A DNA stretch of 64,000 nucleotides, taken from NCBI GenBank assembly GCA_016716275.1, contig JADJWR010000003.1, positions 372,001 to 436,000 of the forward strand. Reading direction: 5' to 3'. A model generated the notes under the pieces. The model ran no database searches, was not told where the DNA came from, and worked only from the letters and a program-made list of their open reading frames with translations. The translations under genes were made by a program, and so were the position numbers. The stretch is from Burkholderiales bacterium. Its GTDB lineage: Bacteria; Pseudomonadota; Gammaproteobacteria; Burkholderiales; Burkholderiaceae_F. Position 1 is the first letter of the stretch, and each line of letters opens with the position of its first letter. Shown here one piece after another: positions 19,091 through 27,070 of this stretch.

Positions 19091-20144
19091 CGGCCGAATC
19101 AGCTCCGAACGCCGGCAGAAAATGCACAGACCCCGTCGAGGTGAAATCTGTCATTGGGCGGTTGCCGCGTCCGGCGAACGTGCGCGCGGCCCGGCGCAGG
19201 CTCTGCGAAGGGAACTCGCCGAACGCCTGCCGATACTGCGAAGCGAAGCGCCCGACGTGGCCGAAACCGAGCTTCACGGCAATGTGGGTAACGTCATCGC
19301 GTGCATCGACACGGGTGAGAAGGCGTCGCGCCGCCACCAGCCGGCGCTCGACGACAAACCGCATCGGCGACATGCCGCGTCGCGCCTCGAAGGCTTTTTG
19401 CAGCGCGCGTTCGCCGACCCCTGCAACAACGCACAGTCGACCGAGGCTGATCGGCTCCTCCAGGTGCGCGTCGATCCACGCCTCGACGTCGGCGAGGCGC
19501 GACGCCGCGATCTCCAACCCGCGAACCGCGGCCGACTCGACAAGCAGCAAATCGGCCACTGCCCCGATCAACCGGGCCTCGGTGCGGTCCATTTCAGTCG
19601 GGTCGGCGCCCGGCTCGGTCGCCAGCGCGAAGTCCTTGGTCGCCACGATCAGTCGCGTGTGCGCATGCTCGGCGAGATCGACGCAGCGGGCCCGGAGCAC
19701 CAGTTCCCCTCGACGGCCGGGATCTCGGGCCTCGATCTCGGCCGCCAGTTGTGCTTCGCCGACGGCGATGGCAAGCACATTCCCCGCTCGCCGTCCTCTC
19801 GTGAATTCCCAGCCAGGGGGGAGAAAGGTGACCGTGCGCGGGCGCGTGAACTGGCTGCGCCGGCCGAAGCGATACTCGGCGCCTTCAGGCCCGGCGAGAT
19901 GCAGCACCGGTTGCCGCACTGCGCCGCGGACAGTCATGCCGAGGCGGCTGCCGAGCCACCCCGCCATCGACGACGTTCCGTTAACCCAGAACTGCTCGAA
20001 ACCCAGTGCGCCTGAACCGTTCGGCACCCGTGAAAGCTGGTCCGACATGCGGCCGACGAACTCGCGCACCTCGTCAAGATCATCGGAGCGGAACCGCTGC
20101 GCCCAGGGCGGTGGCAACGGCACGGAAGCGTGATTCGAAACCAT
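19074..20144 (-). CDS. AraC-family transcriptional regulator
   Basis: A 356-residue regulator. The C-terminal ~100 residues form the two helix-turn-helix motifs of AraC/XylS proteins: E-E-P-I-S-L-G-R-L then G-V-G-E-R-A-L-Q-K-A-F, and later V-T-H-I-A-V-K-L-G-F-G-H-V-G-R-F-A-S-Q-Y-R. The N-terminal ~230 residues resemble the AraC-binding-like domain of the AraC_binding_2 type rather than a cupin sugar sensor. No clear ribosome site precedes the ATG at 20144. Targets unknown; it is divergent from the GlsB gene and convergent with the META/SH3 gene. Confidence 0.88.
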   Translation of the reverse strand: MVSNHASVPLPPPWAQRFRSDDLDEVREFVGRMSDQLSRVPNGSGALGFEQFWVNGTSSMAGWLGSRLGMTVRGAVRQPVLHLAGPEGAEYRFGRRSQFTRPRTVTFLPPGWEFTRGRRAGNVLAIAVGEAQLAAEIEARDPGRRGELVLRARCVDLAEHAHTRLIVATKDFALATEPGADPTEMDRTEARLIGAVADLLLVESAAVRGLEIAASRLADVEAWIDAHLEEPISLGRLCVVAGVGERALQKAFEARRGMSPMRFVVERRLVAARRLLTRVDARDDVTHIAVKLGFGHVGRFASQYRQAFGEFPSQSLRRAARTFAGRGNRPMTDFTSTGSVHFLPAFGADSAVSRQG

Positions 20145-20308
20145 GGCAAGCAGGGCTACAGCGACCGTGTTACCGAAGCAGGCGGGGGCAGTCTAGCCGT
20201 TCGAGCGCCGGGCCTCGATCGCTTCGACCCGGCGGCCGAATCCGCCACTGCGCACCGGCGAACCCGAGATCGTCGAGCACCGATTCTTACGTCAGAGGAG
20301 AGGAAGCC

Positions 20309-20584
20309 ATGGAACAGGGAGTGGGGTTCGCGGTCGGCAGCGTCATCGGCCTGCTCATCGCGGCGGTCGTGGGTCTCGTGATCGGTGTCATCGCCAAGCT
20401 GCTGATGCCGGGAAAGGACCCGGGCGGTTGGTTGATGACCATCGTGCTCGGCATCGCCGGCTCGTGGGTCGGTTCGTTCCTGCTCGCGGCACTCGGGATC
20501 GGCGGCACGGTTCCCGCCCTCATCGGCGCGGTCCTCGGCGCCATGCTGCTGCTGGCGCTTTACCGCCTGATCAAGAAGAGCTGA
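20309..20584 (+). CDS. GlsB/YeaQ/YmgE-family membrane protein
   Basis: A 91-residue integral membrane protein with three hydrophobic segments and the family's internal glycine pattern: G-L-V-I-G-V-I-A-K-L-L-M-P-G-K-D-P-G-G-W, then G-I-A-G-S-W-V-G-S-F. Members are stress-associated (transglycosylase-associated, general stress regulons), but their biochemical role is unproven. GAGGAGAGGAAG upstream fixes the ATG at 20309; a longer frame reaching back to 20006 is a shadow. Confidence 0.88.
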   Translation: MEQGVGFAVGSVIGLLIAAVVGLVIGVIAKLLMPGKDPGGWLMTIVLGIAGSWVGSFLLAALGIGGTVPALIGAVLGAMLLLALYRLIKKS

Positions 20585-20662
20585 GCCAGCCGCCGTCGAC
20601 GCCGTCTCCGTCCTGCGCCGGTCGCGCGGCGCCGCCGGCGATGGAGGCGCGGCGGCGCGCCG

Positions 20663-21382
20663 CTATTTCGACTGCCACGGCGGCGCGGCGAAGGCCTGCG
20701 CCTCCTCCTTGCTGCCGCGGGGATAGAAGGAATGGATGCTGTCGTTTCGGTAGTAACGCCAGAACGCGGCCTCGAGATCCTTGTTCACGATCCGGAACTC
20801 GCCCTGTGCCTGCGCCTCCTCGAGGAATCGACGGTAGGCATCGAGCGGTTCCGGCCCGCCCTGTTGGAAGATGATCCGGCCGCCGAATTGCTGGTACAGC
20901 GCCTTATTGATCTTCCACTGGCGGATGAAGGCGCCGGCGATCTGCTCTCGCGCCGTCGTCTCTTCAGGGTCCGCGGGGCCAGAACGGCCGAGCGCCTCGA
21001 TCGTCCTGCTGACGGTGTCGAGTTCCGACGCCAGCGCCTTGCGCTCGGTCTCCGACAGCCCCCCGGCCGCCAGCTTGCGGGTCAGCTCGTCGCGACGGGC
21101 CGCGTTCTGCTCGCGATCCTTCTGCAGTGCCTGCCGCATGTTCCTGACGTAAACCTCCTTCTCCGCCTGCGTCACGGTGATGCCCTTTTCGTCGGCATAC
21201 CGGTCCGTCAGTTCCTTCAGGACCACGTAGCGCAGTTCCTCCGCGTCTTTCGTGTGGATCACGGTGCCGAGCACCTGGCCGGCGACGGGGTCCTTCGGAT
21301 CGCCATAGGTCTTGTGCGCGCAGCCGGTGGTCACGGCGGCAATGAATGCGCAGGCGAGCAGGCGGGCGGCAAGCGGCTTCAC
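20663..21382 (-). CDS. Putative periplasmic lipoprotein, charged helical
   Basis: A 239-residue protein. A GTG start at 21382 has GAGGATC upstream and gives a type II signal with lipobox T-T-G-C; the longer frame from 21430 lacks a signal. The mature protein is helical and highly charged. Its first third (D-A-E-E-L-R-Y-V-V-L-K-E-L-T-D-R-Y-A-D-E-K-G) resembles the N-terminal helices of SurA-type chaperones, but no PPIase domain is present. Function unknown. Confidence 0.65.
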   Translation of the reverse strand: MKPLAARLLACAFIAAVTTGCAHKTYGDPKDPVAGQVLGTVIHTKDAEELRYVVLKELTDRYADEKGITVTQAEKEVYVRNMRQALQKDREQNAARRDELTRKLAAGGLSETERKALASELDTVSRTIEALGRSGPADPEETTAREQIAGAFIRQWKINKALYQQFGGRIIFQQGGPEPLDAYRRFLEEAQAQGEFRIVNKDLEAAFWRYYRNDSIHSFYPRGSKEEAQAFAAPPWQSK

Positions 21383-21488
21383 GATGGAGATCCTCGCAGG
21401 GACAGATAAGTCAAGGTCCGTCCTCGCCACACACGCCCGGGGGAAAACTTCCGCTCGACGCCGTCGGAATGGCTTCTCCGGGATGGAG

Positions 21489-22274
21489 TTACCCTCCGAA
21501 GACGACCGCCTCGGGCATCTCGTAGCGCTCGTCGCCGGCCTGGATCCTGTACAGGTCGGCCTCCTTGGTGGCGCGGAAGGTCATGTTGCCGTCGGCCTGG
21601 CTGAGGTCGGCGCCGACGGCCTTGCCCTTCTCGAAGAAGATGAAGCGCTTGCGGCCGTCGGGGTGTGTGACCACGACAGTCGCGGTTCCGCCGCCCGCGC
21701 GCGCGACTCCCCACGAGCACTGCGCCATGGGTTGCCCCTTGGCCCTCGCGCATGGCATTGCCGGTCCGGTCGCGTCGAACTTCCCTTCGCCGGCTCGCTG
21801 GGTTGCGGCGGCGGCGTTCCCGCCCTGGTTGCCTGCCGAGCCCGACGCCCTGCCGTCGATGGCCACGGTGAGGGTGTAGCTCGACTTCTCGCCGCGCCGC
21901 GCGCCGGCGCGGTCGAGGTAGGTGCGTACGGTGTACTCGCCGTCTGCCGGCAGCGCGCCGGTCCACGACTGCTGGGCGATGGCATCCGGAATCGCCACGT
22001 CCTGCGAGCCCGGCGGCAGCACGTTGAAGGCGAGGCCGGGATTGGTCGACTTGACGGTGACGGTCATCGTCTGGCCGGCCCGCGCGCGCAGCTTGTAGTC
22101 GATCGTCTGGCGGCCGTGGATAGTTCCTTTGACAGTGGCGGAAGAGGCGCCCTTGGCGAACTGCAGCGGCCGGGTTTCGATGCCGTCAGCCGCCAGCGAA
22201 GCGCCGGCGGCCGCGAGTGACAGGGCCGGCAGCAGGGCCAGCGCCAGGCGGCGTACGACGGACAAGCCTTTCAT
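21489..22274 (-). CDS. Secreted protein with PPC-like domain and shared C-terminal module
   Basis: A 261-residue protein; the ATG at 22274 follows GGGGAAA and starts a signal peptide ending S-L-A-A-D. Residues ~38-140 form a beta sandwich similar to bacterial pre-peptidase C-terminal (PPC) domains (Y-K-L-R-A-R-A-G-Q-T-M-T-V-T-V, then Y-T-V-R-T-Y-L). Residues 164-261 are a ~98-residue module closely related to the C-terminus of the META/SH3 protein, with F-D-A-T-G, a G-Q-P-M-x-Q-C centre, G-V-A-R-A-G-G-G and an R-Y-E-(M/I)-P-(E/D)-A-V end. I know no name for this module. Confidence 0.8.
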   Translation of the reverse strand: MKGLSVVRRLALALLPALSLAAAGASLAADGIETRPLQFAKGASSATVKGTIHGRQTIDYKLRARAGQTMTVTVKSTNPGLAFNVLPPGSQDVAIPDAIAQQSWTGALPADGEYTVRTYLDRAGARRGEKSSYTLTVAIDGRASGSAGNQGGNAAAATQRAGEGKFDATGPAMPCARAKGQPMAQCSWGVARAGGGTATVVVTHPDGRKRFIFFEKGKAVGADLSQADGNMTFRATKEADLYRIQAGDERYEMPEAVVFGG

Positions 22275-22319
22275 GATTTCCCCATCAAACGTCAATGTGC
22301 GCAAGACGGCGTACCGCCG

Positions 22320-23180
22320 TCAGAGGCAGTTGCCTTCGACGATCGGATTGAGCGACTGGATGCGCCCGTCGGACACCACGCCCTGGATGCACTGGCGGGT
22401 GTTCGCATTCCACCACATGCTGTACGCCGCGTTGCCGCTCTGGTAGCCGCCCTTGCTGACGAAGCCGCGCTTGCCCATGTCGTCATCCATGCTCCGGGCG
22501 CGGGCGCCGACGAGGTCGTTCAGCGGCACGTAGGCGGCCTGGCCGCTGTGATACGCGTACGGTGAGCGGTATGACGTCTCGGCTTCGCGCTTCTGCTGGC
22601 CGGCGTTGTAGCCGTCGACGTACGACTGCGAGCGGTTGTAGTCGTGGTACGGCTGGTGGTACAGGCCGTCGCGGTAGCCGCGCTCGAACTCCGCCGTCTG
22701 CTGTTCGTTCTTGTGCTTGTCCTCGTCGCGCTCGTGCGAGCGGTGCGCCAGCATCGCCACGCCGGCGATCGCCGCGGCGGCGATCGCCGCCTTGGTGGCG
22801 TTGTTCATGCGGCTCGAGTCGCCGGACGGCTGCGCGGGTTGCTGGGCGGGCTGGCCGTAGGTCTGCGGGTACTGGTTGCAGTCGGTGGCGCTGACGTCGA
22901 CGATGCTGCTGGCGCGCCCGTCCACGTGGGCGACGCGGGCGCAGACGTTGTCGCGTGCGTTCCACCAGTACTGCCAGAGCTTGGCGCCGCGCTGGTCGGC
23001 GTGGATGAAGACGAAACCGCGGTTGCGCATCTCACGCTGTGCGTAGTCGGAGCCCTGGTTGACCAGGTCGCTCATCCGCAGGTCGGGGGTCTGCGCCCAT
23101 GCCGGCGATATCGCCAGGGCAAGACAGACCCATGCGGCGAGGGGCGATCTGACGGTTCGGGAAACGGAGTTCGACTGCAC
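22320..23180 (-). CDS. Secreted protein with two WWN-type repeats
   Basis: A 286-residue exported protein; the GTG at 23180 has CCGGAGGCA upstream and the signal peptide ends A-W-A-Q30. Two similar segments, about residues 37-103 and 220-286, share D-L-V, a Met-rich linker, R-G-F-V, a (Y/M)-W-W-N-A core, a Cys, V-x-D-G-R and a terminal Cys. The middle contains a short hydrophobic stretch (A-I-A-A-A-A-I-A-G-V-A-M-L) and a Tyr/His/Asp-rich linker. Each copy has two cysteines, which suggests one disulfide apiece. No family name known to me. Confidence 0.72.
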   Translation of the reverse strand: MQSNSVSRTVRSPLAAWVCLALAISPAWAQTPDLRMSDLVNQGSDYAQREMRNRGFVFIHADQRGAKLWQYWWNARDNVCARVAHVDGRASSIVDVSATDCNQYPQTYGQPAQQPAQPSGDSSRMNNATKAAIAAAAIAGVAMLAHRSHERDEDKHKNEQQTAEFERGYRDGLYHQPYHDYNRSQSYVDGYNAGQQKREAETSYRSPYAYHSGQAAYVPLNDLVGARARSMDDDMGKRGFVSKGGYQSGNAAYSMWWNANTRQCIQGVVSDGRIQSLNPIVEGNCL

Positions 23181-23276
23181 GTTGCTGCCTCCGGGTAACG
23201 GGTACAGGAGTTGGATGGATGTCGTGGCTGAGCCCCGGCATCGCCGGATGTGCGCACTCGCGCACCGGTTGCGCCT

Positions 23277-23414
23277 CTACATCTTCTTCTTGGTGTCGTC
23301 CGCTGCCTTCTCGACGGCCTTGCCGCCAGCCTCGATGTCCTTGCCGGCGCCGGAGACGGTGTTGCAGCCGGCAACGACAAACGCGGCAGCGATGATCACG
23401 AACAGTTTCTTCAT
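23277..23414 (-). CDS. Entericidin A/B-family lipoprotein
   Basis: A 45-residue gene with AGGAG upstream of the ATG. M-K-K-L-F-V-I-I-A-A-A and a lipobox V-A-G-C17 are followed by N-T-V-S-G-A-G-K-D-I-E-A-G-G-K-A and a basic end. Entericidin-family lipoproteins act in the envelope in bacteriolysis and stationary-phase stress. This is the intact paralogue of the frame at 17.6 kb, which differs mainly at its start codon and a few signal residues. Confidence 0.9.
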   Translation of the reverse strand: MKKLFVIIAAAFVVAGCNTVSGAGKDIEAGGKAVEKAADDTKKKM

Positions 23415-23612
23415 TGGAGTCTCCTGATGACAGCAAAATGACTACCGATGGCGGCGGCCGCTGTCGCCGGGGCCGGCGTCGAAAGAAGCGGCGGGCGGAT
23501 TAGAGACGAACGGCCTCTACACCGCTATCCAGAAACCGAACGTCGCGCTGCCGCTGGAGAGAAAACCCGGCCCGCCTGTACGCTTCGCGCCGCAACGTGT
23601 TTCGGAGCAATC

Positions 23613-24050
23613 ATGGTCAGGCAGACGAGATGGATCGTTTTGGCGGCGGCGCTGGTCGCCGCCACCGCCTTGGCGGCCGACCGGCGCGGTTCGCTGGCGG
23701 AGGTGAAGGTCACCGGCATGCAGACGGTTGCCGGGGCGCAATACGCCGAGGCGTCGGCGCTGGCGTCGCGGGGCGGCACGCCGCTCGAGATCGCGCTGGC
23801 GATCGTCGGCCCGTTCGAGGGCGCGACGCAGCACATCATCCAGGTCAACCAGGGCAGCGAGGCCCCGACGGCGTCGCGCCTCACGGTCCTGCGCGACGGG
23901 CTGCTCGACGACTCGGTGCGCGGCGAGCGCTGGGAGATCACGCTCGAGAGAACGGCGGCGGGCGGCTGGAAGATCGGCGAAGTCAAGCGCGCCTGGCGCT
24001 GCCGGCGCGGCGCGCAGACCGAGCGGTTCGCAGCGGAACGCTGCCCGTGA
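23613..24050 (+). CDS. Small secreted protein of unknown function
   Basis: A 145-residue protein with CGGAG before the ATG and a signal peptide (residues 1-22, ending A-L-A-A-D). The mature part is a single beta-rich domain containing W-E-I-T-L-E-R and W-K-I-G-E-V-K-R-A-W-R-C, with two cysteines near the C terminus. It resembles small periplasmic proteins with no assigned role. It is convergent with the following alpha/beta hydrolase lipoprotein, 7 bp away. Confidence 0.65.
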   Translation: MVRQTRWIVLAAALVAATALAADRRGSLAEVKVTGMQTVAGAQYAEASALASRGGTPLEIALAIVGPFEGATQHIIQVNQGSEAPTASRLTVLRDGLLDDSVRGERWEITLERTAAGGWKIGEVKRAWRCRRGAQTERFAAERCP

Positions 24051-24057
24051 CGGCGCC

Positions 24058-25170
24058 TCAGGGCGCCGTCGCCACCACCCATTTCAGCGTCGCGCGGAAC
24101 AGCGCCTCGCGCGGGTAGCCGCGGCCGGAGGTCATTGCGCGCGTCAGCGTCGGCGGGCCGCGGTCGCGCGGCAGCGCGACGTCCCAGTGGTCGGCGCGCA
24201 CCTCGGCCAGCAGCGCGCTGCCGGGCAGGACCGCGTCTGCGGCGAGCAGCTGCCCGTCGTTGCGCGGGTCGATCGCCGCCAGCTGGCGCGCCGTCAGGCG
24301 CAGCGGCGGCGCCATCTCGTCGAGCGGCGCGTGGGCGACGATCGAGTAGTAGGCGAGGCCCGCCGGCGGCGGCTTCGCGGCGAGCCAGGCGATGCGCTCG
24401 CGGCGGGTGACGCTCGCCAGCTCGTCGCCCTGCGACGGCGTGCAGTCGAATGGCGTCACCCGCGGGGAAACGGCGTCGTAGGCGGGCTGGTAGAAGTCCG
24501 CCAGCGGCGTGCCCATCACCGCGCCGGCGATCGACACCAGCGCGACGACGCTGCGCGGCAGACCGCTTTCGTGCTGCAGCAGCGCCAGCGCGTGCAGCGC
24601 ATCGGGCACGCCCTTCGAGTAGCCGACCAGCACGATCCGCCGCACGCCGGGCACCGCCGCTTCTGCGCGGATCGCCTCGGCGAGCAGACGGCCGTTGGCG
24701 TCCGACGAGGCGCGGCCGGGCAGCGGCACCAGCCGGATCGAGCGCAGGCCGAGGTCGGCGTACTGCGCGTACGAATCGACGGCGCTGCGCTCTGGCGGGC
24801 GGTCGACGCCGTCGCCGAACGGCACTGCCTGTGCGCCGAGGCAGTCGCCGAACAGCCCGCCGATGACCAGCACCGACGTCGAAGAGGCACGCTCGGCGAA
24901 TACCGCCGGGAGGCTGGCCGGAGGCCCAGGCGACGCGGCATCCGGTGCCGAATGGAGCCACCTGCCTGCGTCGATCCGCCCCGCCGTGCGCAACTCGGCG
25001 GCGTAAAGCACAGCGAACCCGGGACGTGCATCGACTACACCGGCGAGCGCCACCGGCAGTGTGACCGTCGGCGGCTCGCCCGGCCGATAGGGCACGAACG
25101 CCGCCGGTGCGCAGGCGGCGACGAGCCAGGCAGCGAGCAGCAGTGCGGTGGCGCGCGCGCAGCGCATCAT
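24058..25170 (-). CDS. Alpha/beta-hydrolase-like lipoprotein
   Basis: A 370-residue protein with lipobox V-A-A-C20. The nucleophile elbow G-Y-S-K-G follows I-V-L-V near residue 190, as in the alpha/beta hydrolase fold. An oxyanion-hole-like G-G-L-F-G-D lies upstream and a late D-H-W could supply the His. The P-G-R-A-S-S-D-A-N-G segment and the loose spacing make it a distant member. Likely an esterase or thioesterase at the periplasmic face. The two upstream genes on the same strand also encode lipoproteins. Confidence 0.72.
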   Translation of the reverse strand: MMRCARATALLLAAWLVAACAPAAFVPYRPGEPPTVTLPVALAGVVDARPGFAVLYAAELRTAGRIDAGRWLHSAPDAASPGPPASLPAVFAERASSTSVLVIGGLFGDCLGAQAVPFGDGVDRPPERSAVDSYAQYADLGLRSIRLVPLPGRASSDANGRLLAEAIRAEAAVPGVRRIVLVGYSKGVPDALHALALLQHESGLPRSVVALVSIAGAVMGTPLADFYQPAYDAVSPRVTPFDCTPSQGDELASVTRRERIAWLAAKPPPAGLAYYSIVAHAPLDEMAPPLRLTARQLAAIDPRNDGQLLAADAVLPGSALLAEVRADHWDVALPRDRGPPTLTRAMTSGRGYPREALFRATLKWVVATAP

Positions 25171-25215
25171 CGATGAGCGGCGTTCGGCGCGGTGTCGGGA
25201 CTGCCGTGCATGCAG

Positions 25216-27057
25216 TCAGTCCATGCCGACGCTGGCCTCGATGCGGAAGAACTGCTCGGCCCGGCGATTGGCCTCGCTGCGATTGGCGTTGCGGTCGTCG
25301 GGCGTCGCATCGAAGTCGATCTTGGTCGACAGCACCGCGCGGCAGGCCATGTAGGCCTTGGCCTTCGGCTCGGCGACGTCGTCGAGGTGACTGCCGATCA
25401 GGTCGACCAGTTGCGCCTTGCGGCGGAACAGCGCCTTGTGCGCGGCGAGGTCCTTCGGCTGTTCGGCCATCAGGTCGCGGACGCAGTCGTAGTAGATCCT
25501 GCCGCCGCACCATTCGGGCAGTTTCAGTCTCGGCAGTTCGGGTGCGGCCGGTCCCAGGTGCAGGCGGACCTGCAGCAGCGTCGCCAGCATCTGGTCCTGG
25601 TAGGCCTGCGCGTGCTGGTAGCGCGCCTGCTCGCAGGACTCGCACTCGGTCGCGATCTCCTCCCACAGCCAGTCGAACAGGCTGCCGCGCGATTCGCGCT
25701 GCCGCTGCACCGCGGCCGAGTCGATCGAGCGCAGGTACTCGGCGGAAAAGCCCGACGCGTCGCAGGTCTGCGTCTGCCAGGCGGCGAGCAGGTCTTGGTC
25801 GCTGGCGCTCGGCGTCAGGCCGCGCGGCAGCAGGCCGGCGCGCACCAGCAGACGCTGCGCCGCCTCGTCATAGGCGAAGCTGATCCGTCGCCAGGCGATC
25901 GGCCAGTCCGACAGCGAGCTGACGTTCAGTTCCAGCAGCGGCTGGCTGGCCAGCGCGCGGTGCACCGCCCAGAAGCCGCGATGGGTGTGCGCCGACAGGT
26001 ACACCAGCGGATGGTCGAGGTTCTCCATCAGGTCGCGCAGCAGGATGCGCGTCGCCAGTCCGAGCGAGCGCCAGTTGTGGTGTCCGGCAAAGACGACGAT
26101 GTCGCCCCTGCGTGCCGCCTGCGCCACCCAGTGGCTGATGGCGGCGACCTGCTCCGGGTGCACGTGGCCGATGCTGCCCGGGCTGTGGCCGCGGATCGTG
26201 TCGAGCGCGCTGACCAGCGGGCCCGACTGGTTGGTGTCCAGCCCGATCACGATCACGTCGCGGGTTGCGCCGGGCGCCCGCGGCAGCTTCAGCCGCTGCG
26301 CGAGGAACGAGTCGGCGTAGCCGGTGCCTTCGACCAGCCTCGCCTCGATCGCGGATACGAAGAAGTCCGGGTCGGGGTGGCTCCAGCTGACGCGGTGCTC
26401 GCCGTCCTTCGGCGGCGCCTTCAGGCCAGGCATCGTCTGCGGTACCTCGGCGTACTTCTCGAGGTAGCGGACGATGAAGTCGCGCTTGCTGAACGCCTCG
26501 TTGCCGGTGCGGAACTCGACGTCCTCCGGGGCGGCGCCGCGGCGGCAGGCGGCGTTCCACTTGGCGGCGCCACGGTCGCGCCTGGCGGCCAGGGCGTCGT
26601 AGCGGTAGATGCCGAACATCAGCCCGTCGTGGTTGCCTGGCAGGATGGCGCCGGGCCGCCCGGTACCCAGGAAGATGCGGCTCATCCGCTCCGCCTCGGA
26701 GCGGCAGGAAAGGTCGAGCACGTCGCCCAGATGCAGCCACGGATCGTCCGGGTGGGCCTGCAGCGCCCACTCCATGATGCGGCGGCCGAACAGCGGCTGC
26801 TCGGGCGGGCGCTGCGTGACCTCGACGTAGGCATCGATCGCGCTGTCGTTGTCGTGCAGCGGCATGCCGGTCGATTCGTGCTCCTGCGTGTCGCCGATGG
26901 CGGTGATCGGCAGCGTTAGTGCGACGTACCGTGCCGCCGGTTCATCGCCCGGGCCGGGTTGCGGCGTGAAACTGGCGCAGCCGGCGAGCGCGGCGGTCGA
27001 GGCCAGCGCGGCGAACAGCGCAGGTCTCCACCGGCAGGGATAGGTGATTACATGCAT
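25216..27057 (-). CDS. Calcineurin-like metallophosphoesterase lipoprotein
   Basis: A 613-residue protein with lipobox L-A-G-C. Metallophosphoesterase motifs occur in order: G-D-T-Q-E-H (a D-x-Q variant of the usual D-x-H), G-D-V-L-D, G-N-H-D, a G-H-H, and A-H-T-H in place of G-H-x-H. The ~250-residue C-terminal region contains Cys-rich helices (C-E-S-C-E-Q, W-C-G-G-R-I-Y-Y-D-C) and no known domain. Likely a phosphodiesterase or phosphatase facing the periplasm. It lies 45 bp upstream of the hydrolase gene and 13 bp downstream of the phospholipase-D gene, so the three probably form an operon. Confidence 0.82.
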   Translation of the reverse strand: MHVITYPCRWRPALFAALASTAALAGCASFTPQPGPGDEPAARYVALTLPITAIGDTQEHESTGMPLHDNDSAIDAYVEVTQRPPEQPLFGRRIMEWALQAHPDDPWLHLGDVLDLSCRSEAERMSRIFLGTGRPGAILPGNHDGLMFGIYRYDALAARRDRGAAKWNAACRRGAAPEDVEFRTGNEAFSKRDFIVRYLEKYAEVPQTMPGLKAPPKDGEHRVSWSHPDPDFFVSAIEARLVEGTGYADSFLAQRLKLPRAPGATRDVIVIGLDTNQSGPLVSALDTIRGHSPGSIGHVHPEQVAAISHWVAQAARRGDIVVFAGHHNWRSLGLATRILLRDLMENLDHPLVYLSAHTHRGFWAVHRALASQPLLELNVSSLSDWPIAWRRISFAYDEAAQRLLVRAGLLPRGLTPSASDQDLLAAWQTQTCDASGFSAEYLRSIDSAAVQRQRESRGSLFDWLWEEIATECESCEQARYQHAQAYQDQMLATLLQVRLHLGPAAPELPRLKLPEWCGGRIYYDCVRDLMAEQPKDLAAHKALFRRKAQLVDLIGSHLDDVAEPKAKAYMACRAVLSTKIDFDATPDDRNANRSEANRRAEQFFRIEASVGMD

Positions 27058-27070
27058 CGCTTGCCGAGGT

